DNA from: Deltaproteobacteria bacterium
GTDB taxonomy: Bacteria > Myxococcota > XYA12-FULL-58-9 > JAFGEK01
Direction: 5' to 3'
DNA: 64,000 nucleotides
Assembly: GCA_016931625.1 (NCBI GenBank)
Contig: JAFGEK010000133.1
Span: forward strand, 1-64,000
Below, piece by piece: positions 51,238-61,595 of this stretch. The notes under the pieces were generated by a model, which searched no databases, was not told the DNA's origin, and saw only the letters and a program-made list of their open reading frames with translations. The position numbers were made by a program, and so were the translations under genes. Positions within the stretch are counted from its first letter, which is position 1, and the number at the start of each line of letters is the position of its first letter.

Positions 51238-51765
51238 CTACTCAGTAGACTTTTTATCACTATCAGCGGCTTTTTCAGCATCAGCAGGTTTCTTATCATC
51301 TGCCGCATCTGCAGCTTTGTTTTCATTGGCTGATTCAGTAGTTGTAGCTTTTTTATCTGCATCAGCGCTGGCGCCCGTAGCAGCGTCATCAGCTTTGGCG
51401 TCTTTAGTTGTGGCACTAGTGGTGCTATCTTTAGTAGCGGCAGCGTTACTTTTTTCTTGCTCTTTTGCTTTTGCACTAGCCTCAAGATTAGCTTTTGCTT
51501 CAGCCGCAGCTTTTGCGCTGGCAGCCACAACCGAATGCTGGCGCGAACTCATCATTGATAAAATTAATGATGTTAAAAAGAAAATGATAGCTGAAACTGA
51601 GGTGATTCGACTCATAAAACTGCTAGCACCACGACCACCAAATATCTGAGAGCTAGCACCACCTAAGGCTGCTCCCATGCCGCCGCCACGGCCAGATTGC
51701 AATAAAATAAAAATGCAAAGTAATACTGCAACGACAACATGAATAATTGTAAGCAAAGTCTGCAT
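51238..51765 (-). CDS. secG: SecG with long A/K/D/E-rich tail
   Basis: 175 aa from ATG 51765 (MQTLLTIIHV), the start that begins with the first membrane helix; a longer frame begins at 51828 in the tRNA. It carries the SecG landmarks: two membrane helices and LLQSGRGGGMGAALGG between them. SecG is a nonessential part of the SecYEG channel. Usual length is about 75-110 aa; here a tail of about 85 low-complexity residues (Ala/Lys/Asp/Glu/Ser) follows. It sits directly downstream of the tRNA-Leu on the same strand. Confidence 0.9.
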   Translation of the reverse strand: MQTLLTIIHVVVAVLLCIFILLQSGRGGGMGAALGGASSQIFGGRGASSFMSRITSVSAIIFFLTSLILSMMSSRQHSVVAASAKAAAEAKANLEASAKAKEQEKSNAAATKDSTTSATTKDAKADDAATGASADADKKATTTESANENKAADAADDKKPADAEKAADSDKKSTE

Positions 51766-51798
51766 AATTACATTTCTTACTGGTAGGCTTAAGTTGAC

Positions 51799-51885
51799 TG
51801 GTGCGGCAGGGGAGACTCGAACTCCCACGATATTTCTACCGCCAGCCCCTCAAGCTGGTGCGTCTACCAATTCCGCCACTGCCGC
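51799..51885 (-). tRNA. tRNA-Leu (anticodon GAG)
   Basis: 87-base tRNA with long variable arm. The acceptor stem GCGGCAG pairs with CTGCCGC, the anticodon arm is CCAGC-TTGAGGG-GCTGG with GAG, the T-arm has GTTCGAGTC, and the encoded CCA ends at 51799. It precedes secG on the same strand by 33 bases. In E. coli a tRNA-Leu(GAG) gene also adjoins secG, so the neighbourhood is old. Confidence 0.95.
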
Positions 51886-52093
51886 GTTAAACCCGGAATA
51901 GCCATCTGGTACCGGGCTAGGCGGGCGAAATAGCAGTCATTTGCATTAAATGTCAACGCGCAAGCTAAATCTACTTAAAAAAATTAGCCATTGTTTTACC
52001 CCTCAACGACGCAGATTAGATCCTTGAATTATCTATCAAAATTAGATAAACAGCTATAAAAATACAGCAAAGCAAGAATAAATCAAACAAACT

Positions 52094-53743
52094 CTAAATA
52101 CTCATTATCACTGGTATAATCAGCGGTCGACGGTCAAATTCGCGCCTTATTAAGCGCCGTAAAGTCAATCGCACTTCATTAGACCGTGTTGCTTGATCAG
52201 CGTGAGGTTCAAGGTTGCTTAATGCTTCTTTAACCTCAGCAGTTGCTTGAAATACTAATGCCTGACTATCATCTTCTTGCATTAAACCGCGCGTAACTAC
52301 ATGCGGCCCTGCGGCAATACTACCGTTTTCATCAATAACTACGATGCAAAGCACTATTCCGGTTTCGGCAAGCATACGCCGGTCACGCAAAACCGTCTCA
52401 CCAACCTCGCCCACTCGCTTACTATCAACATAAACAAAACCAGCAGTTATAGATTCACCTCGATACGCTATAACTTTACGACCCTTTTGAGTAAACTCAA
52501 TGGGCTCACCATCTTCTAAAATAAATACGTTTTCGGCTGCCACCCCACATGAACGAGCTAATTCTGCATGACGACATAAATGCCGATATTCACCATGTAC
52601 CGGAATAAAATATTGCGGGCGACACCATTGCAACATCGCCTTTTGTTCATCATAAAAAGCATGCCCAGAAGCATGAACACCGATGGTGCGGTCATCAATT
52701 ACTTCAGCACCACGTCGATAAAGATTATTAACCACTGCAGCAACCGCACGATCGTTACCGGGAATACGCCTTGAAGATAAAATAACTCGATCTCCTGGTT
52801 CAATGTTTATATCAGCATGGCGCGCATTAGCTATGCGCGATAATGAACTATATGGTTCACCCTGACTGCCACCGGCTAAAACCGTTACTCCTGAGCGTGG
52901 TAATAAAGAAAAATCGGCTGGCTTTAATAAGGTATCAGAGTTTACTTTTAAATAACCTTGCTCAATAGCAATTTGCACATTTTGCTCAATACTGCGACCA
53001 GCTAACACTACTTTACGACCAGCAGCTTGCGATGCATTAATAATTGAACATAAACGAAAAATATTAGAAGCGAATGTTGTAGCAATTACTCTAAAGGGCG
53101 CATCGCGAATAATATCAGCTAAATTTCGCTCAACTAGTTTTTCACCATAAGTATGCCCAACTCTTTCAATGTTAGTCGAATCAGATAACAACGCTAAAAC
53201 ACCGGCATCACCAAAAGCTCGCAAAGCATCAATATCGGTATGACGATTATCAAGCGGTTCGTTATCTATTTTAAAATCACCAGTATGGATAACCAAACCT
53301 GTTTTGGTCTTTATCGCTAGAGAAAAGGCACCGGGAATCGAATGCGTAACCGCAATTGGGGTTATGGCAATATCACCAAAGCTAATAGTTTCAAGTTCAT
53401 TGAGTATATTTAAGCAAGGTTTACATTCTGGAAATTCAATAAGTTTGGCGGCAACTAACGCCAAAGTAAAACGAGAACCATAAATTGGCACACCTAATTG
53501 GTGCCATACATAGGGTATGGCACCAATATGATCCTCGTGGCCGTGGGTAAGTACAACCCCACATAATTTTTTAATGCGTTCGGTCACATAAGAAATATCA
53601 GGAATAACATAATCTACACCTGGCTGGTATTCATTGGGAAATAACAAACCGCAATCAATAAGCACCATTGCAGTGCTAGTCTCGATGGCCATCATATTGC
53701 CACCGATGTGCCCTAGCCCGCCTAAAGAAACTATACGTAACAT
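52094..53743 (-). CDS. rnj: ribonuclease J
   Basis: 549 aa metallo-beta-lactamase fold endo/5'-exoribonuclease for mRNA decay and rRNA maturation. The zinc motif HGHEDH is at residues 67-72, beta-CASP parts include LALLSDSTN, LSSRRIPGN and GVHASGHAF with HGEYRHL, and the C-terminal domain (about 445-549) is the usual RNase J tail. It is on the minus strand with no operon partner. Its presence alongside RNase E/G at 57 kb is notable. Confidence 0.95.
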   Translation of the reverse strand: MLRIVSLGGLGHIGGNMMAIETSTAMVLIDCGLLFPNEYQPGVDYVIPDISYVTERIKKLCGVVLTHGHEDHIGAIPYVWHQLGVPIYGSRFTLALVAAKLIEFPECKPCLNILNELETISFGDIAITPIAVTHSIPGAFSLAIKTKTGLVIHTGDFKIDNEPLDNRHTDIDALRAFGDAGVLALLSDSTNIERVGHTYGEKLVERNLADIIRDAPFRVIATTFASNIFRLCSIINASQAAGRKVVLAGRSIEQNVQIAIEQGYLKVNSDTLLKPADFSLLPRSGVTVLAGGSQGEPYSSLSRIANARHADINIEPGDRVILSSRRIPGNDRAVAAVVNNLYRRGAEVIDDRTIGVHASGHAFYDEQKAMLQWCRPQYFIPVHGEYRHLCRHAELARSCGVAAENVFILEDGEPIEFTQKGRKVIAYRGESITAGFVYVDSKRVGEVGETVLRDRRMLAETGIVLCIVVIDENGSIAAGPHVVTRGLMQEDDSQALVFQATAEVKEALSNLEPHADQATRSNEVRLTLRRLIRREFDRRPLIIPVIMSI

Positions 53744-53874
53744 ATTTTAACTAATTACATACTTCTCTCGCAATTACGAGTAATCGGGGGTATTCTTTAC
53801 TCGTGGGTTATCTCAACCCAGTATTTTGTGATCTGCCAGGGCTCTTAAAGCCTCGTAGAATCAGGGGGATCGCG

Positions 53875-55419
53875 ATGGCGCAATCCTTGCTTTCTGATGA
53901 TGTTGGTATGATCCATCAACTTCCAGTTTTAGTTGTTGACGATGAAGAAGAGGTTTTGAAAGCCATACGTCGCACAGTTGAATATGAAGGATGGCCGGTA
54001 AAAACAGCCAGCAGCCCAGAAGAGGCGCTTAAACTTATCGAAGATAACGAATTCTCAGTAGTAGTCTCTGACTATCGTATGCCAAAAATCGATGGCGTTG
54101 AATTTCTGGTTCGTGTACGCGAAAAATGGCCAGAAACCGAGCGCATACTATTAACCGCCTATGCCGACGAAGGTGCTCTCGAACGTGGTATTAATGATGC
54201 TGGCATCAGTAGGTTTATGCGCAAACCTTGGAAACGTGAAGTGCTTGTTTCTGTGTTACGCCAGGCGATTAACCACTGTCGCATCCGCAAAGAGCATGCG
54301 ATCTTATTAGAGCGTGTACGTAATCGTAATGAAGAACTAGTATATCTTAATCAGCGCCTGCAAAATCAAGTTGAAGCAAGTGATAAAGCTATTATGAGTT
54401 TTCGCAGGCGTTGGGATGTCGCTCTTAACGCCATTTTAGATGCCATTATTATCATTAGTGCTGATATGCACATTGAAGGCGCTAATGATGCCGCTGCAAC
54501 TATAGCCAATCAAACTGCCGAAGAACTCGAAGGGCAACTTTGTCATGAAGCGCTTTTTCAAAATATCGAACCTTGCAAAGAATGCCCTTTAACCAGCGGC
54601 GCTTCACGATTAACTATGCATCGGAATAATCGTAATTACTTTATGGATGCTCGTGCTTATAAACTGCCGGGAGTACCAATCTCTCATCTTTGCACTTATC
54701 GTGATATCACCCGTGAAGTCGCTTTTGAAAACGAAGCCGCACAAATGGAAAAACTTGCAGCAGTCGGTAGACTCGCTGGTGGGATTGCCCACGAAATAAA
54801 TAATCCACTGCACGGTATTTTAAGTTTTGTGCAGCTCGCACAAAAACCAGGAGTAGTAGCAGAGAAATTGTCTCGCTATCACGAAATAATTTATGAGTGT
54901 GCAATTCGTTGTCGTGATACGGTGCAGAGCTTAAAAAGTTTTGCTCGTCAGCCGCAACCAGCTGAACAATATATTATCGACCCTGTAGAAGTCACTAAAA
55001 AGGCACTAATTCTTTTTCATGGCAATAATATTACAATAGATACTGAGTATATCTCGACTGCAGTACGTTGTCGTGCTAACGCTAATCAATTGCAGCAAGT
55101 ATTGGTTAACCTGGTGCAAAACGCCATTGATGCAAGTCCTAAAGACGGTAAGGTAAAAGTGGTGGTAACCGTTGATGGCGGTGATGTTCTTTTATCGGTA
55201 ACTGATCAAGGCAAAGGAATAACTGATGATTTGCGTGAGCGTATTTTTGAACCATTTTTTACCACCAAACCAGAAGGTGTAGGTACTGGTCTTGGGCTTG
55301 CCATCTCGCATGGCATTATGAGTGACCATCATGGCTCAATAAAAGTTGAAAACACCGAAGAAGGTGGTGCGTGCTTTGAAGTACGTCTACCTCTAGCACA
55401 AGATGTAGCAACGACTTGA
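53875..55419 (+). CDS. sensor histidine kinase with N-terminal receiver and PAS
   Basis: About 514 aa from ATG 53875 (MAQSLLSDD), supported by AGGGGG upstream; a longer frame starts at 53803. A receiver domain (about 15-130) with DDEEE and the phospho-acceptor Asp in VSDYRMP comes first. Next is a coiled segment and a PAS domain with a Cys-rich stretch ([17 protein letters not shown]). The kinase core follows: His in [12 protein letters not shown]-box [11 protein letters not shown]-box GTGLGLA. No membrane segment. It is followed 12 bases later by an NtrC-type response regulator, surely its partner. Confidence 0.9.
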   Translation: MAQSLLSDDVGMIHQLPVLVVDDEEEVLKAIRRTVEYEGWPVKTASSPEEALKLIEDNEFSVVVSDYRMPKIDGVEFLVRVREKWPETERILLTAYADEGALERGINDAGISRFMRKPWKREVLVSVLRQAINHCRIRKEHAILLERVRNRNEELVYLNQRLQNQVEASDKAIMSFRRRWDVALNAILDAIIIISADMHIEGANDAAATIANQTAEELEGQLCHEALFQNIEPCKECPLTSGASRLTMHRNNRNYFMDARAYKLPGVPISHLCTYRDITREVAFENEAAQMEKLAAVGRLAGGIAHEINNPLHGILSFVQLAQKPGVVAEKLSRYHEIIYECAIRCRDTVQSLKSFARQPQPAEQYIIDPVEVTKKALILFHGNNITIDTEYISTAVRCRANANQLQQVLVNLVQNAIDASPKDGKVKVVVTVDGGDVLLSVTDQGKGITDDLRERIFEPFFTTKPEGVGTGLGLAISHGIMSDHHGSIKVENTEEGGACFEVRLPLAQDVATT

Positions 55420-55431
55420 TGAGGGCTACTA

Positions 55432-56880
55432 ATGGCTATATCTAAAGATCTGCCACGGATTGTAGTAGTTGATGATGAACGCGTAATTTTAGAATCATGG
55501 AAAGAAATTCTCGGTGACCAATACGAGGTTGTACTTTTTTCAGATGCAGTGGCTGCGCGCACATATTTTGAAGATAACGAGATTGACGTAGCTCTCTTAG
55601 ATATTCGCATGCCTGGTATCGATGGTTTAACCCTACTTAATGATTTACGACGCTTGCAACCCGATACTGAGGTTATTGTAATTACCGGTCATGGTACTAT
55701 TCAAACCGCCGTGTTGGCTATTCAATCCGGTGCTTATGATTTTCTTTGTAAACCTATTGAAGATCTTGATATCGCCGTACGCCGTGTTGATGGCGCCGTC
55801 GAACGCCGCCGCATGCGTCTGCTTAATAATACCTTGCGTAAACGTCTTGATGCTTTAAGCCCTTCAACAACAATGATAGGTGGAAGTCGCGCTCTGCATC
55901 GCGTTCGAGATCTAATCAATCAAATTGCCGATTCTACTGCACCAGTATTGATATGTGGGGAAAGTGGTACGGGTAAAGAATTAGCAGCGCGCGCTTTACA
56001 TTCACAATCAAACCGTAGTAATGCCCCATTTGTGGCAGTCAATTGTGGCGCTATGACCGAAACACTTATTGATAGTGAATTATTCGGCCATGAACGCGGA
56101 GCTTTTACTGGCGCAATTGCCAGCCATCGTGGTTTATTTGAAGCAGCTAATACCGGCGTGCTCTTTCTCGATGAAATTGGTGATATCCCTATGCAAACAC
56201 AAGTTCGTTTGCTGCGCGTTTTACAAGAAAACGAAGTGCGCCCAGTTGGTGCGGTAAAAAGCCGCAGCGTAAATGTCAGAGTAATAGCTGCTACCAACAT
56301 CGATCTTGAACGTGCCATACATGAAGGGCGATTTCGCGAAGATTTATTTTATCGAATTTCCACTTTTCGTATGGAATTGCCGCCACTTCGAGAACGTCGT
56401 GAAGATATCCCACTTATTGCGCAATTTTTACTCGATAAAATTGCCCAAAAAAGCAACCTTGATGTGCATGGCTTCACTGACGAAGCACTGGCTGCTTTAG
56501 TAAAATACAGCTGGCAAGGCAATGTTCGCGAACTCAATAATGCCATTGAACATGCAGCTACCTTATGCAATTCTGATCGTATTGATGTAGCAGATTTACC
56601 ATCCTTCGTTTCAGCCGGCGGCAGCCATACTAAACGACGCGCAACCATAGTTGCTGATTCGCCCACTATTGGCTCAGTTTCTAGCGCCCCATATAGCACT
56701 GCGCGGGCGCGATTGCTCGAAGATTTTGAACAACGATATCTTGCTGATTTATTAGCTACCACTGATGGTAATCTTTCTGAAGCGGCGCGTCGTTCTGGTA
56801 TCGACCGTTCAAACCTTAGACGTATGCTAAAACGCTATCATATAAGTGCTCATGGATTTAAAAATGACATTGAGGGATAA
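55432..56880 (+). CDS. NtrC-family sigma-54-dependent response regulator
   Basis: 482 aa. Receiver (1-120, phospho Asp in LLDIRMP), sigma-54 AAA domain (about 145-385) with Walker A GESGTGKE, GAFTGAI loop that contacts sigma-54, and a C-terminal Fis-type helix-turn-helix (ARRSGIDRSNLRRMLKRYHI). It activates sigma-54 promoters when phosphorylated by the kinase just upstream. No target promoter of the GG-N10-GC type is obvious at the start of neighbouring genes. Confidence 0.95.
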   Translation: MAISKDLPRIVVVDDERVILESWKEILGDQYEVVLFSDAVAARTYFEDNEIDVALLDIRMPGIDGLTLLNDLRRLQPDTEVIVITGHGTIQTAVLAIQSGAYDFLCKPIEDLDIAVRRVDGAVERRRMRLLNNTLRKRLDALSPSTTMIGGSRALHRVRDLINQIADSTAPVLICGESGTGKELAARALHSQSNRSNAPFVAVNCGAMTETLIDSELFGHERGAFTGAIASHRGLFEAANTGVLFLDEIGDIPMQTQVRLLRVLQENEVRPVGAVKSRSVNVRVIAATNIDLERAIHEGRFREDLFYRISTFRMELPPLRERREDIPLIAQFLLDKIAQKSNLDVHGFTDEALAALVKYSWQGNVRELNNAIEHAATLCNSDRIDVADLPSFVSAGGSHTKRRATIVADSPTIGSVSSAPYSTARARLLEDFEQRYLADLLATTDGNLSEAARRSGIDRSNLRRMLKRYHISAHGFKNDIEG

Positions 56881-57000
56881 AAAATGTAACTAAAAGTGTG
56901 CAATAAAAACATGATTATGACATATATTAACCACTTGCTTTTGGTAAACACTATGAATTAACCAAGAGATAATCGTTAAGTATACAAAGGTCGTATTACA

Positions 57001-58596
57001 ATGGTTAATACATTAATTATAAACTCGAATCATACTGAAGTACGTTTAGCAGTACTTAAAAATGGGACACCAGTTGAACTGCATGTTGAACGCCGTGCTG
57101 ATCGCCAGGTAGTTGGTAATGTATACCGCGGTCGCGTAGTACGGGTCTTGCCCGGAATGCAAGCCGCCTTTGTAGACATTGGTATTGAACGTACTGGTTT
57201 TCTTTATGTTAATGACGCAATACCTCGTCCGGCTATCCTTGCAAATAGTGACGAAAATGACATTGCAGTGGATCCTGACGATGAAGAAGATACCGACGAC
57301 ACGGCAAACACCGTAGACCTTACTGATACTAGTGAGATCTACCGTTCAGGCAAAACGTTTACGCCGCAACGGCGAGGTTTTAGACAAGCGCCTTTAGCCA
57401 ACATCGCTGAGGTATTAAAAACTGGGCAAGAAATACTAGTGCAGGTACAAAAAGAGCCTTTAGGACAAAAAGGTGCTCGTTTAACTCGTCACATTGCGCT
57501 GCCTGGTCGTTATTTAGTGCTGATGCCCTTTACTGATCATGTTGGTGTTTCTCATCGTATCGCCGAACCTGTTGAAAGAGAAAGACTGCGTGATATTTTA
57601 GCCTCAGAACAACATAATGGTATAGGTTTTATAGTACGAACGGTTGCTGAAGAAGTCGATGAAATCGTTTTACGTCGCGAAGCAAAAATGCTGATGCAGT
57701 TGTGGGCTAACATTGAAAAACGTGGTGCTAGTGGGCCGGTACCCAGCTTAATTTTTGAAGACTTCGACTTAGTCTTACGAGCCGCACGTGATTTTTTCAG
57801 TGAAGAAGTTGAAAAAATAATTTGCGATTCTGCAGAAGATCATAAACGCATCAGCGATTTTATGAAAAAACTCTATCCTGATATTGAATCTCGTTTAGAG
57901 GTTTATCGCGGTCGCTTACCAATTTTTGATCATTATGGAGTCGAAATTGAAATTGCTCGCGCTTTAGATCGTAGAGTTTGGCTTAAAAGTGGTGGTTACA
58001 TTATCATTGATCAAGCCGAAGCGCTAACGGCTATCGACGTAAATTCTGGCCGTTTTGTTGGCAAAAGTAGCCTCGAAGATACCATTACCCAAATCAATCT
58101 CGAAGCCGTTAAAGAAATAGCATATCAATTAAGGTTACGTAATATTGGCGGTATTATCATCATCGACTTTATTGATATGACTAGCGCTGATAATCGTGAA
58201 CAAGTTCTTAATGCCTTGGCGCTTGCTCTTGAACAAGACCGCGCTAAAACAGCTATTGTACGTATGAGTGAAATCGGCCTTATTGAAATGACGCGCAAAC
58301 GAGTACGTGACAGTCTTGGCAATATACTTACTGAAGATTGCCCCTATTGCAAAGGTCGCGGGTTTGTTAAAAGTCTAGCAACTGTGGCGCATGAATTATT
58401 GCGTGCTATTGTACGCATATTAGTAACTTCACCTAGTAGGCGTGTACATGTTAGCATGAGTTCGTCAATGGCTGCTTATCTTTATGCTGCGACCACCGCA
58501 GAAATTGAACAGATTGAAACGACTTATAATACTCAGATCATTCCAGTAGCACGTGATAGTTTTCATCGCGAACACTACGAAATTGTCACTGATTAG
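57001..58596 (+). CDS. ribonuclease E/G family protein
   Basis: 531 aa, the RNase G length and without the long C-terminal scaffold of RNase E. The S1 RNA-binding part is near 35-130 (RVVRVLPGMQAAFVDIGIERTGFLYV), with an acidic insertion of DDEEDTDDT type around 95. The RNase H-like and DNase I-like core with YIIIDQAEALTAIDVNSG and IIIIDFIDM provides the Mg ligands (Asp). CPYCKGRG near 450 is the zinc-link. It matures 5S/16S rRNA and degrades mRNA. Confidence 0.9.
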   Translation: MVNTLIINSNHTEVRLAVLKNGTPVELHVERRADRQVVGNVYRGRVVRVLPGMQAAFVDIGIERTGFLYVNDAIPRPAILANSDENDIAVDPDDEEDTDDTANTVDLTDTSEIYRSGKTFTPQRRGFRQAPLANIAEVLKTGQEILVQVQKEPLGQKGARLTRHIALPGRYLVLMPFTDHVGVSHRIAEPVERERLRDILASEQHNGIGFIVRTVAEEVDEIVLRREAKMLMQLWANIEKRGASGPVPSLIFEDFDLVLRAARDFFSEEVEKIICDSAEDHKRISDFMKKLYPDIESRLEVYRGRLPIFDHYGVEIEIARALDRRVWLKSGGYIIIDQAEALTAIDVNSGRFVGKSSLEDTITQINLEAVKEIAYQLRLRNIGGIIIIDFIDMTSADNREQVLNALALALEQDRAKTAIVRMSEIGLIEMTRKRVRDSLGNILTEDCPYCKGRGFVKSLATVAHELLRAIVRILVTSPSRRVHVSMSSSMAAYLYAATTAEIEQIETTYNTQIIPVARDSFHREHYEIVTD

Positions 58597-58666
58597 GTAT
58601 GCTTGCAGGTATAAATTTCCCTATCGTTTTAATGTATAAAAATGGCTTACATTAAAAAATTATGTC

Positions 58667-59881
58667 ATGAGCAGCAACATGCTTGATCATTTAACCAAAA
58701 GTCAGAAGTCGCTATATTATGCTTTACTTTTAAACTTTATTACCATTGGTATTTCAGTAACGATCTTTGGCGCAACTCTACCACAAATTATCGATGGTTT
58801 TCATTGGAATACTCTCATTGTTGGTTTTCTTATGGCGGTAAGCGCTTTAGGAAGTTTTCTCGCTTCTGTGGCATGTGGCCATCTCATGCAGCGTTTCAGC
58901 AATAAATTGCTGCTCGTTATTGGCCTTTCAATACTTAGTGGCAGTCTAATACTGTTTGGCAAATGGCCAGCAATAGCCATTAACACACTTATGCTATTTC
59001 TGCTGGGCGCCGGTACTGGTATCGCTGAAGTGATCACTAATACCGTTGTAGTTCGCATGGAAAAACCAGGTGAAAGTCGCTTAATGAATTTTATGCATGC
59101 CGGTTTTTGTATCGGTGCGGCATGTGGTCCTTTTGCAATTGGTATTCTCACTAAAATAAGCGTTTCTTTTAGCAGTTTTTTCTCTGGTGCCGGAGTCATG
59201 GTATTTGGCATTTGTATTTTAGTTTTATTACAAACCTTCGCGCAACCTAGCGCGACCAATTCAGGATCAGATTCAAAATCAAATGATGATGGCAAATTGC
59301 CGTGGCATCATCCACTTTTTTGGGCGTTAATTATTGCGATGTTTCTCTATGTCGGAGTTGAACTAACATATAATGGATGGATTGCCGAATTTGCTGCTCG
59401 TTATCGTGATTTTACTAATTCTCAAGCCGCCTGGATGGTATCACTATTTTGGATCGGTCTTTTGGCGGGCCGATTATTACTCTCTTTTGTAATTAAACCT
59501 AGACGTCAAAATTTAACCTTAGCTTTATTAGCTTCAGCAAGTGTCGTTTTTTATACCGCCACAGTTTTTCTAACCTCACCAAGCGCTTTAGGCCCGCTAT
59601 ACACCTGGGCATGTGTTTTTCTCACCGGCTTGTTTTTCTCAGGATGTTATCCGATTATAGTTAGTATTCTAGGCGAAGAATATCAAGGCAACTCAACTGC
59701 GATCGGTATTTGCACTTCAGCAGCATCACTTGGAGCACTCATTTTTCCATTTGCTACTGGGGCTATCGCATCAGCAATAAGTTTGCCTACCACTATACTT
59801 ATGATCGCTGGTGTTGATGCCGGGCTAGCAATGACTGCGATCTTAATTACTTTATCACGCCGATATCGTCCTAACAGATAA
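58667..59881 (+). CDS. MFS transporter
   Basis: 404 aa with about twelve hydrophobic segments and the GxLxD-like loop ACGHLMQRFSNK. It resembles sugar-type members of the major facilitator family (FucP-like SFFGLG is absent). Substrate unknown. It follows the RNase gene by 70 bases, with no operon partner. Confidence 0.75.
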   Translation: MSSNMLDHLTKSQKSLYYALLLNFITIGISVTIFGATLPQIIDGFHWNTLIVGFLMAVSALGSFLASVACGHLMQRFSNKLLLVIGLSILSGSLILFGKWPAIAINTLMLFLLGAGTGIAEVITNTVVVRMEKPGESRLMNFMHAGFCIGAACGPFAIGILTKISVSFSSFFSGAGVMVFGICILVLLQTFAQPSATNSGSDSKSNDDGKLPWHHPLFWALIIAMFLYVGVELTYNGWIAEFAARYRDFTNSQAAWMVSLFWIGLLAGRLLLSFVIKPRRQNLTLALLASASVVFYTATVFLTSPSALGPLYTWACVFLTGLFFSGCYPIIVSILGEEYQGNSTAIGICTSAASLGALIFPFATGAIASAISLPTTILMIAGVDAGLAMTAILITLSRRYRPNR

Positions 59882-60124
59882 CGCATCAAAATCACTACTG
59901 AAATAGGGACCAATGCTCAAGAAATAGAGTTTGGCTAGTGACATATACATACTAGATAAAATTTGTGGCTATAAACAATCTTAAACTGTCAAAAATGGGA
60001 AATCTCACCTTTTTTTGTTTTGGTTAATCATAATATTTGTCTTTACATGTTATGGGTGCGTCTAATATTTAAACGCCAACTCTTGTGCTTTTAAAAATAC
60101 TAACTATATGTTTTGCACTGCTAA
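59882..60124. other. upstream region of the Wadjet operon
   Basis: 243 AT-rich bases without a gene. TTTACA and TAATAT lie about 15 bases apart near 60040-60070, a weak candidate promoter; no operator-type palindrome stands out. Confidence 0.3.
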
Positions 60125-61582
60125 ATGGATTTGCAAGAACTAGAAGCATTACGGCGAAATCATCCAGGTTGGCGTCTGTTGGCCGCTGATCATGCACCAT
60201 TAATTATTAGTTTTTTATACCGTAGTTTTATTCTGCCAAACATTCGCACCATAAAAGAAGAAGAGTTAACATCTAAGCTTGATGATTATTTATTTCATCT
60301 ACGTGAAATAAATGGTGATATTATTTATCCGCGATCTGCCTCAGAGTACCTTAATGATTGGACAACTGCTAATCGAGGATGGTTACGCAAATATTATCCA
60401 ATTGACAGTGATGAAGTTCATTTTGATCTTACCCCCGCTACTGAGAAAACTATTGAGTGGTTAGCGAGTTTACAACATCGACCATTTGTTGGTACCGAAT
60501 CACGTCTACGTATGGTTTTTGATTTATTACGTCAATTAATCGAAGGCACCAAAACAGATCCTAAAGAACGACTTGCAGATCTAAAACGTCGTCAAGAGCA
60601 ATTAGTAACAGAGATACAACGAGTTCATGACGGTCACATCGATATGATGGACGAGATACAAGTTAAAGATAGCTTTTTGCAAATGGCCAACACTGCTCGT
60701 GGATTACTTTCAGATTTTCGCGAAGTAGAGCAAAACTTTCGTGATCTCGATCGTTCTCTACGTGAGCATATTGCTACTTGGGAGGGCAATAAGGGTGATT
60801 TACTTGATCAAATTTTTGGCGAACATGATGCGATTAGTGATTCTGATCAAGGCCGTAGCTTTCGTGCTTTTTGGGATTTTTTAATGTCGCCAGCACGACA
60901 AGAAGAACTCTCAAAGCTACTTGAGCAAGCCTTTGCACTCAAACCGGTACGTTCACTTACCCCTGACCCACGACTTTTACGCGTTCATTTTGATTGGCTC
61001 GAAGCTGGCGAAGTAACTCAACGTACAGTTGCAAAATTATCATCTGAGTTACGTCGTTTTCTTGATGATAAGGTATGGCTAGAAAACCGACGCATTATGC
61101 AAATCATTCGCGATATTGAACATCATGCGCTTGCGCTACGTAATTGTCCGCCATCAGGTAATTTTATTGAACTTGATGCGCAAACACCTGCTGTCAAGTT
61201 GGCAATGGAACAGCCACTTTTTTCGATACCCTTTAAACCACATATTACTGAGCAAATTATTTTAAAGGGTGAAGGCGTTATTGACGATAGACTTTTTGAT
61301 CATACTTATGTAAATCATACCGAGCTGCAAAAACGTATTCGTCGTGTTTTACAAACACGTAACCAAATTTCATTAGCTCAACTTACTGAGTTATATCCGC
61401 TTGAGCATGGCCTTAGTGAGCTAGTTACATATCTTGGTTTGGCTTCTAATGATAGCTCAGCAATTATTGATGATAAAGTTAAAGAGACTATCGTATGGCA
61501 TGATAACGATGAGCATGATAGCGGTGACGGCTTACAACTAAAGCGGCAAGCAACCTTACCGCTTGTAATCTTTAGTCGATAA
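60125..61582 (+). CDS. jetA: Wadjet JetA (DUF3375, kleisin-like)
   Basis: 485 aa matching the DUF3375/JetA family, the MukF-like kleisin of the Wadjet anti-plasmid complex. The opening MDLQELEALRRNHPGWRLLAAD and the central RPFVGTESRLRMVFDLLRQL are typical. Long helical arms fit the kleisin role: they bridge the SMC-like JetC and JetB. It is the first gene of jetA-jetB-jetC; 13 bases separate it from jetB. Confidence 0.9.
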   Translation: MDLQELEALRRNHPGWRLLAADHAPLIISFLYRSFILPNIRTIKEEELTSKLDDYLFHLREINGDIIYPRSASEYLNDWTTANRGWLRKYYPIDSDEVHFDLTPATEKTIEWLASLQHRPFVGTESRLRMVFDLLRQLIEGTKTDPKERLADLKRRQEQLVTEIQRVHDGHIDMMDEIQVKDSFLQMANTARGLLSDFREVEQNFRDLDRSLREHIATWEGNKGDLLDQIFGEHDAISDSDQGRSFRAFWDFLMSPARQEELSKLLEQAFALKPVRSLTPDPRLLRVHFDWLEAGEVTQRTVAKLSSELRRFLDDKVWLENRRIMQIIRDIEHHALALRNCPPSGNFIELDAQTPAVKLAMEQPLFSIPFKPHITEQIILKGEGVIDDRLFDHTYVNHTELQKRIRRVLQTRNQISLAQLTELYPLEHGLSELVTYLGLASNDSSAIIDDKVKETIVWHDNDEHDSGDGLQLKRQATLPLVIFSR

Positions 61583-61595
61583 ATCAGAGGGCATC

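Noticed and set aside
51799-51885. tRNA-Leu as an attachment site for an integrated element
   Set aside because: No integrase and no second copy of the tRNA 3' end in the flanks.
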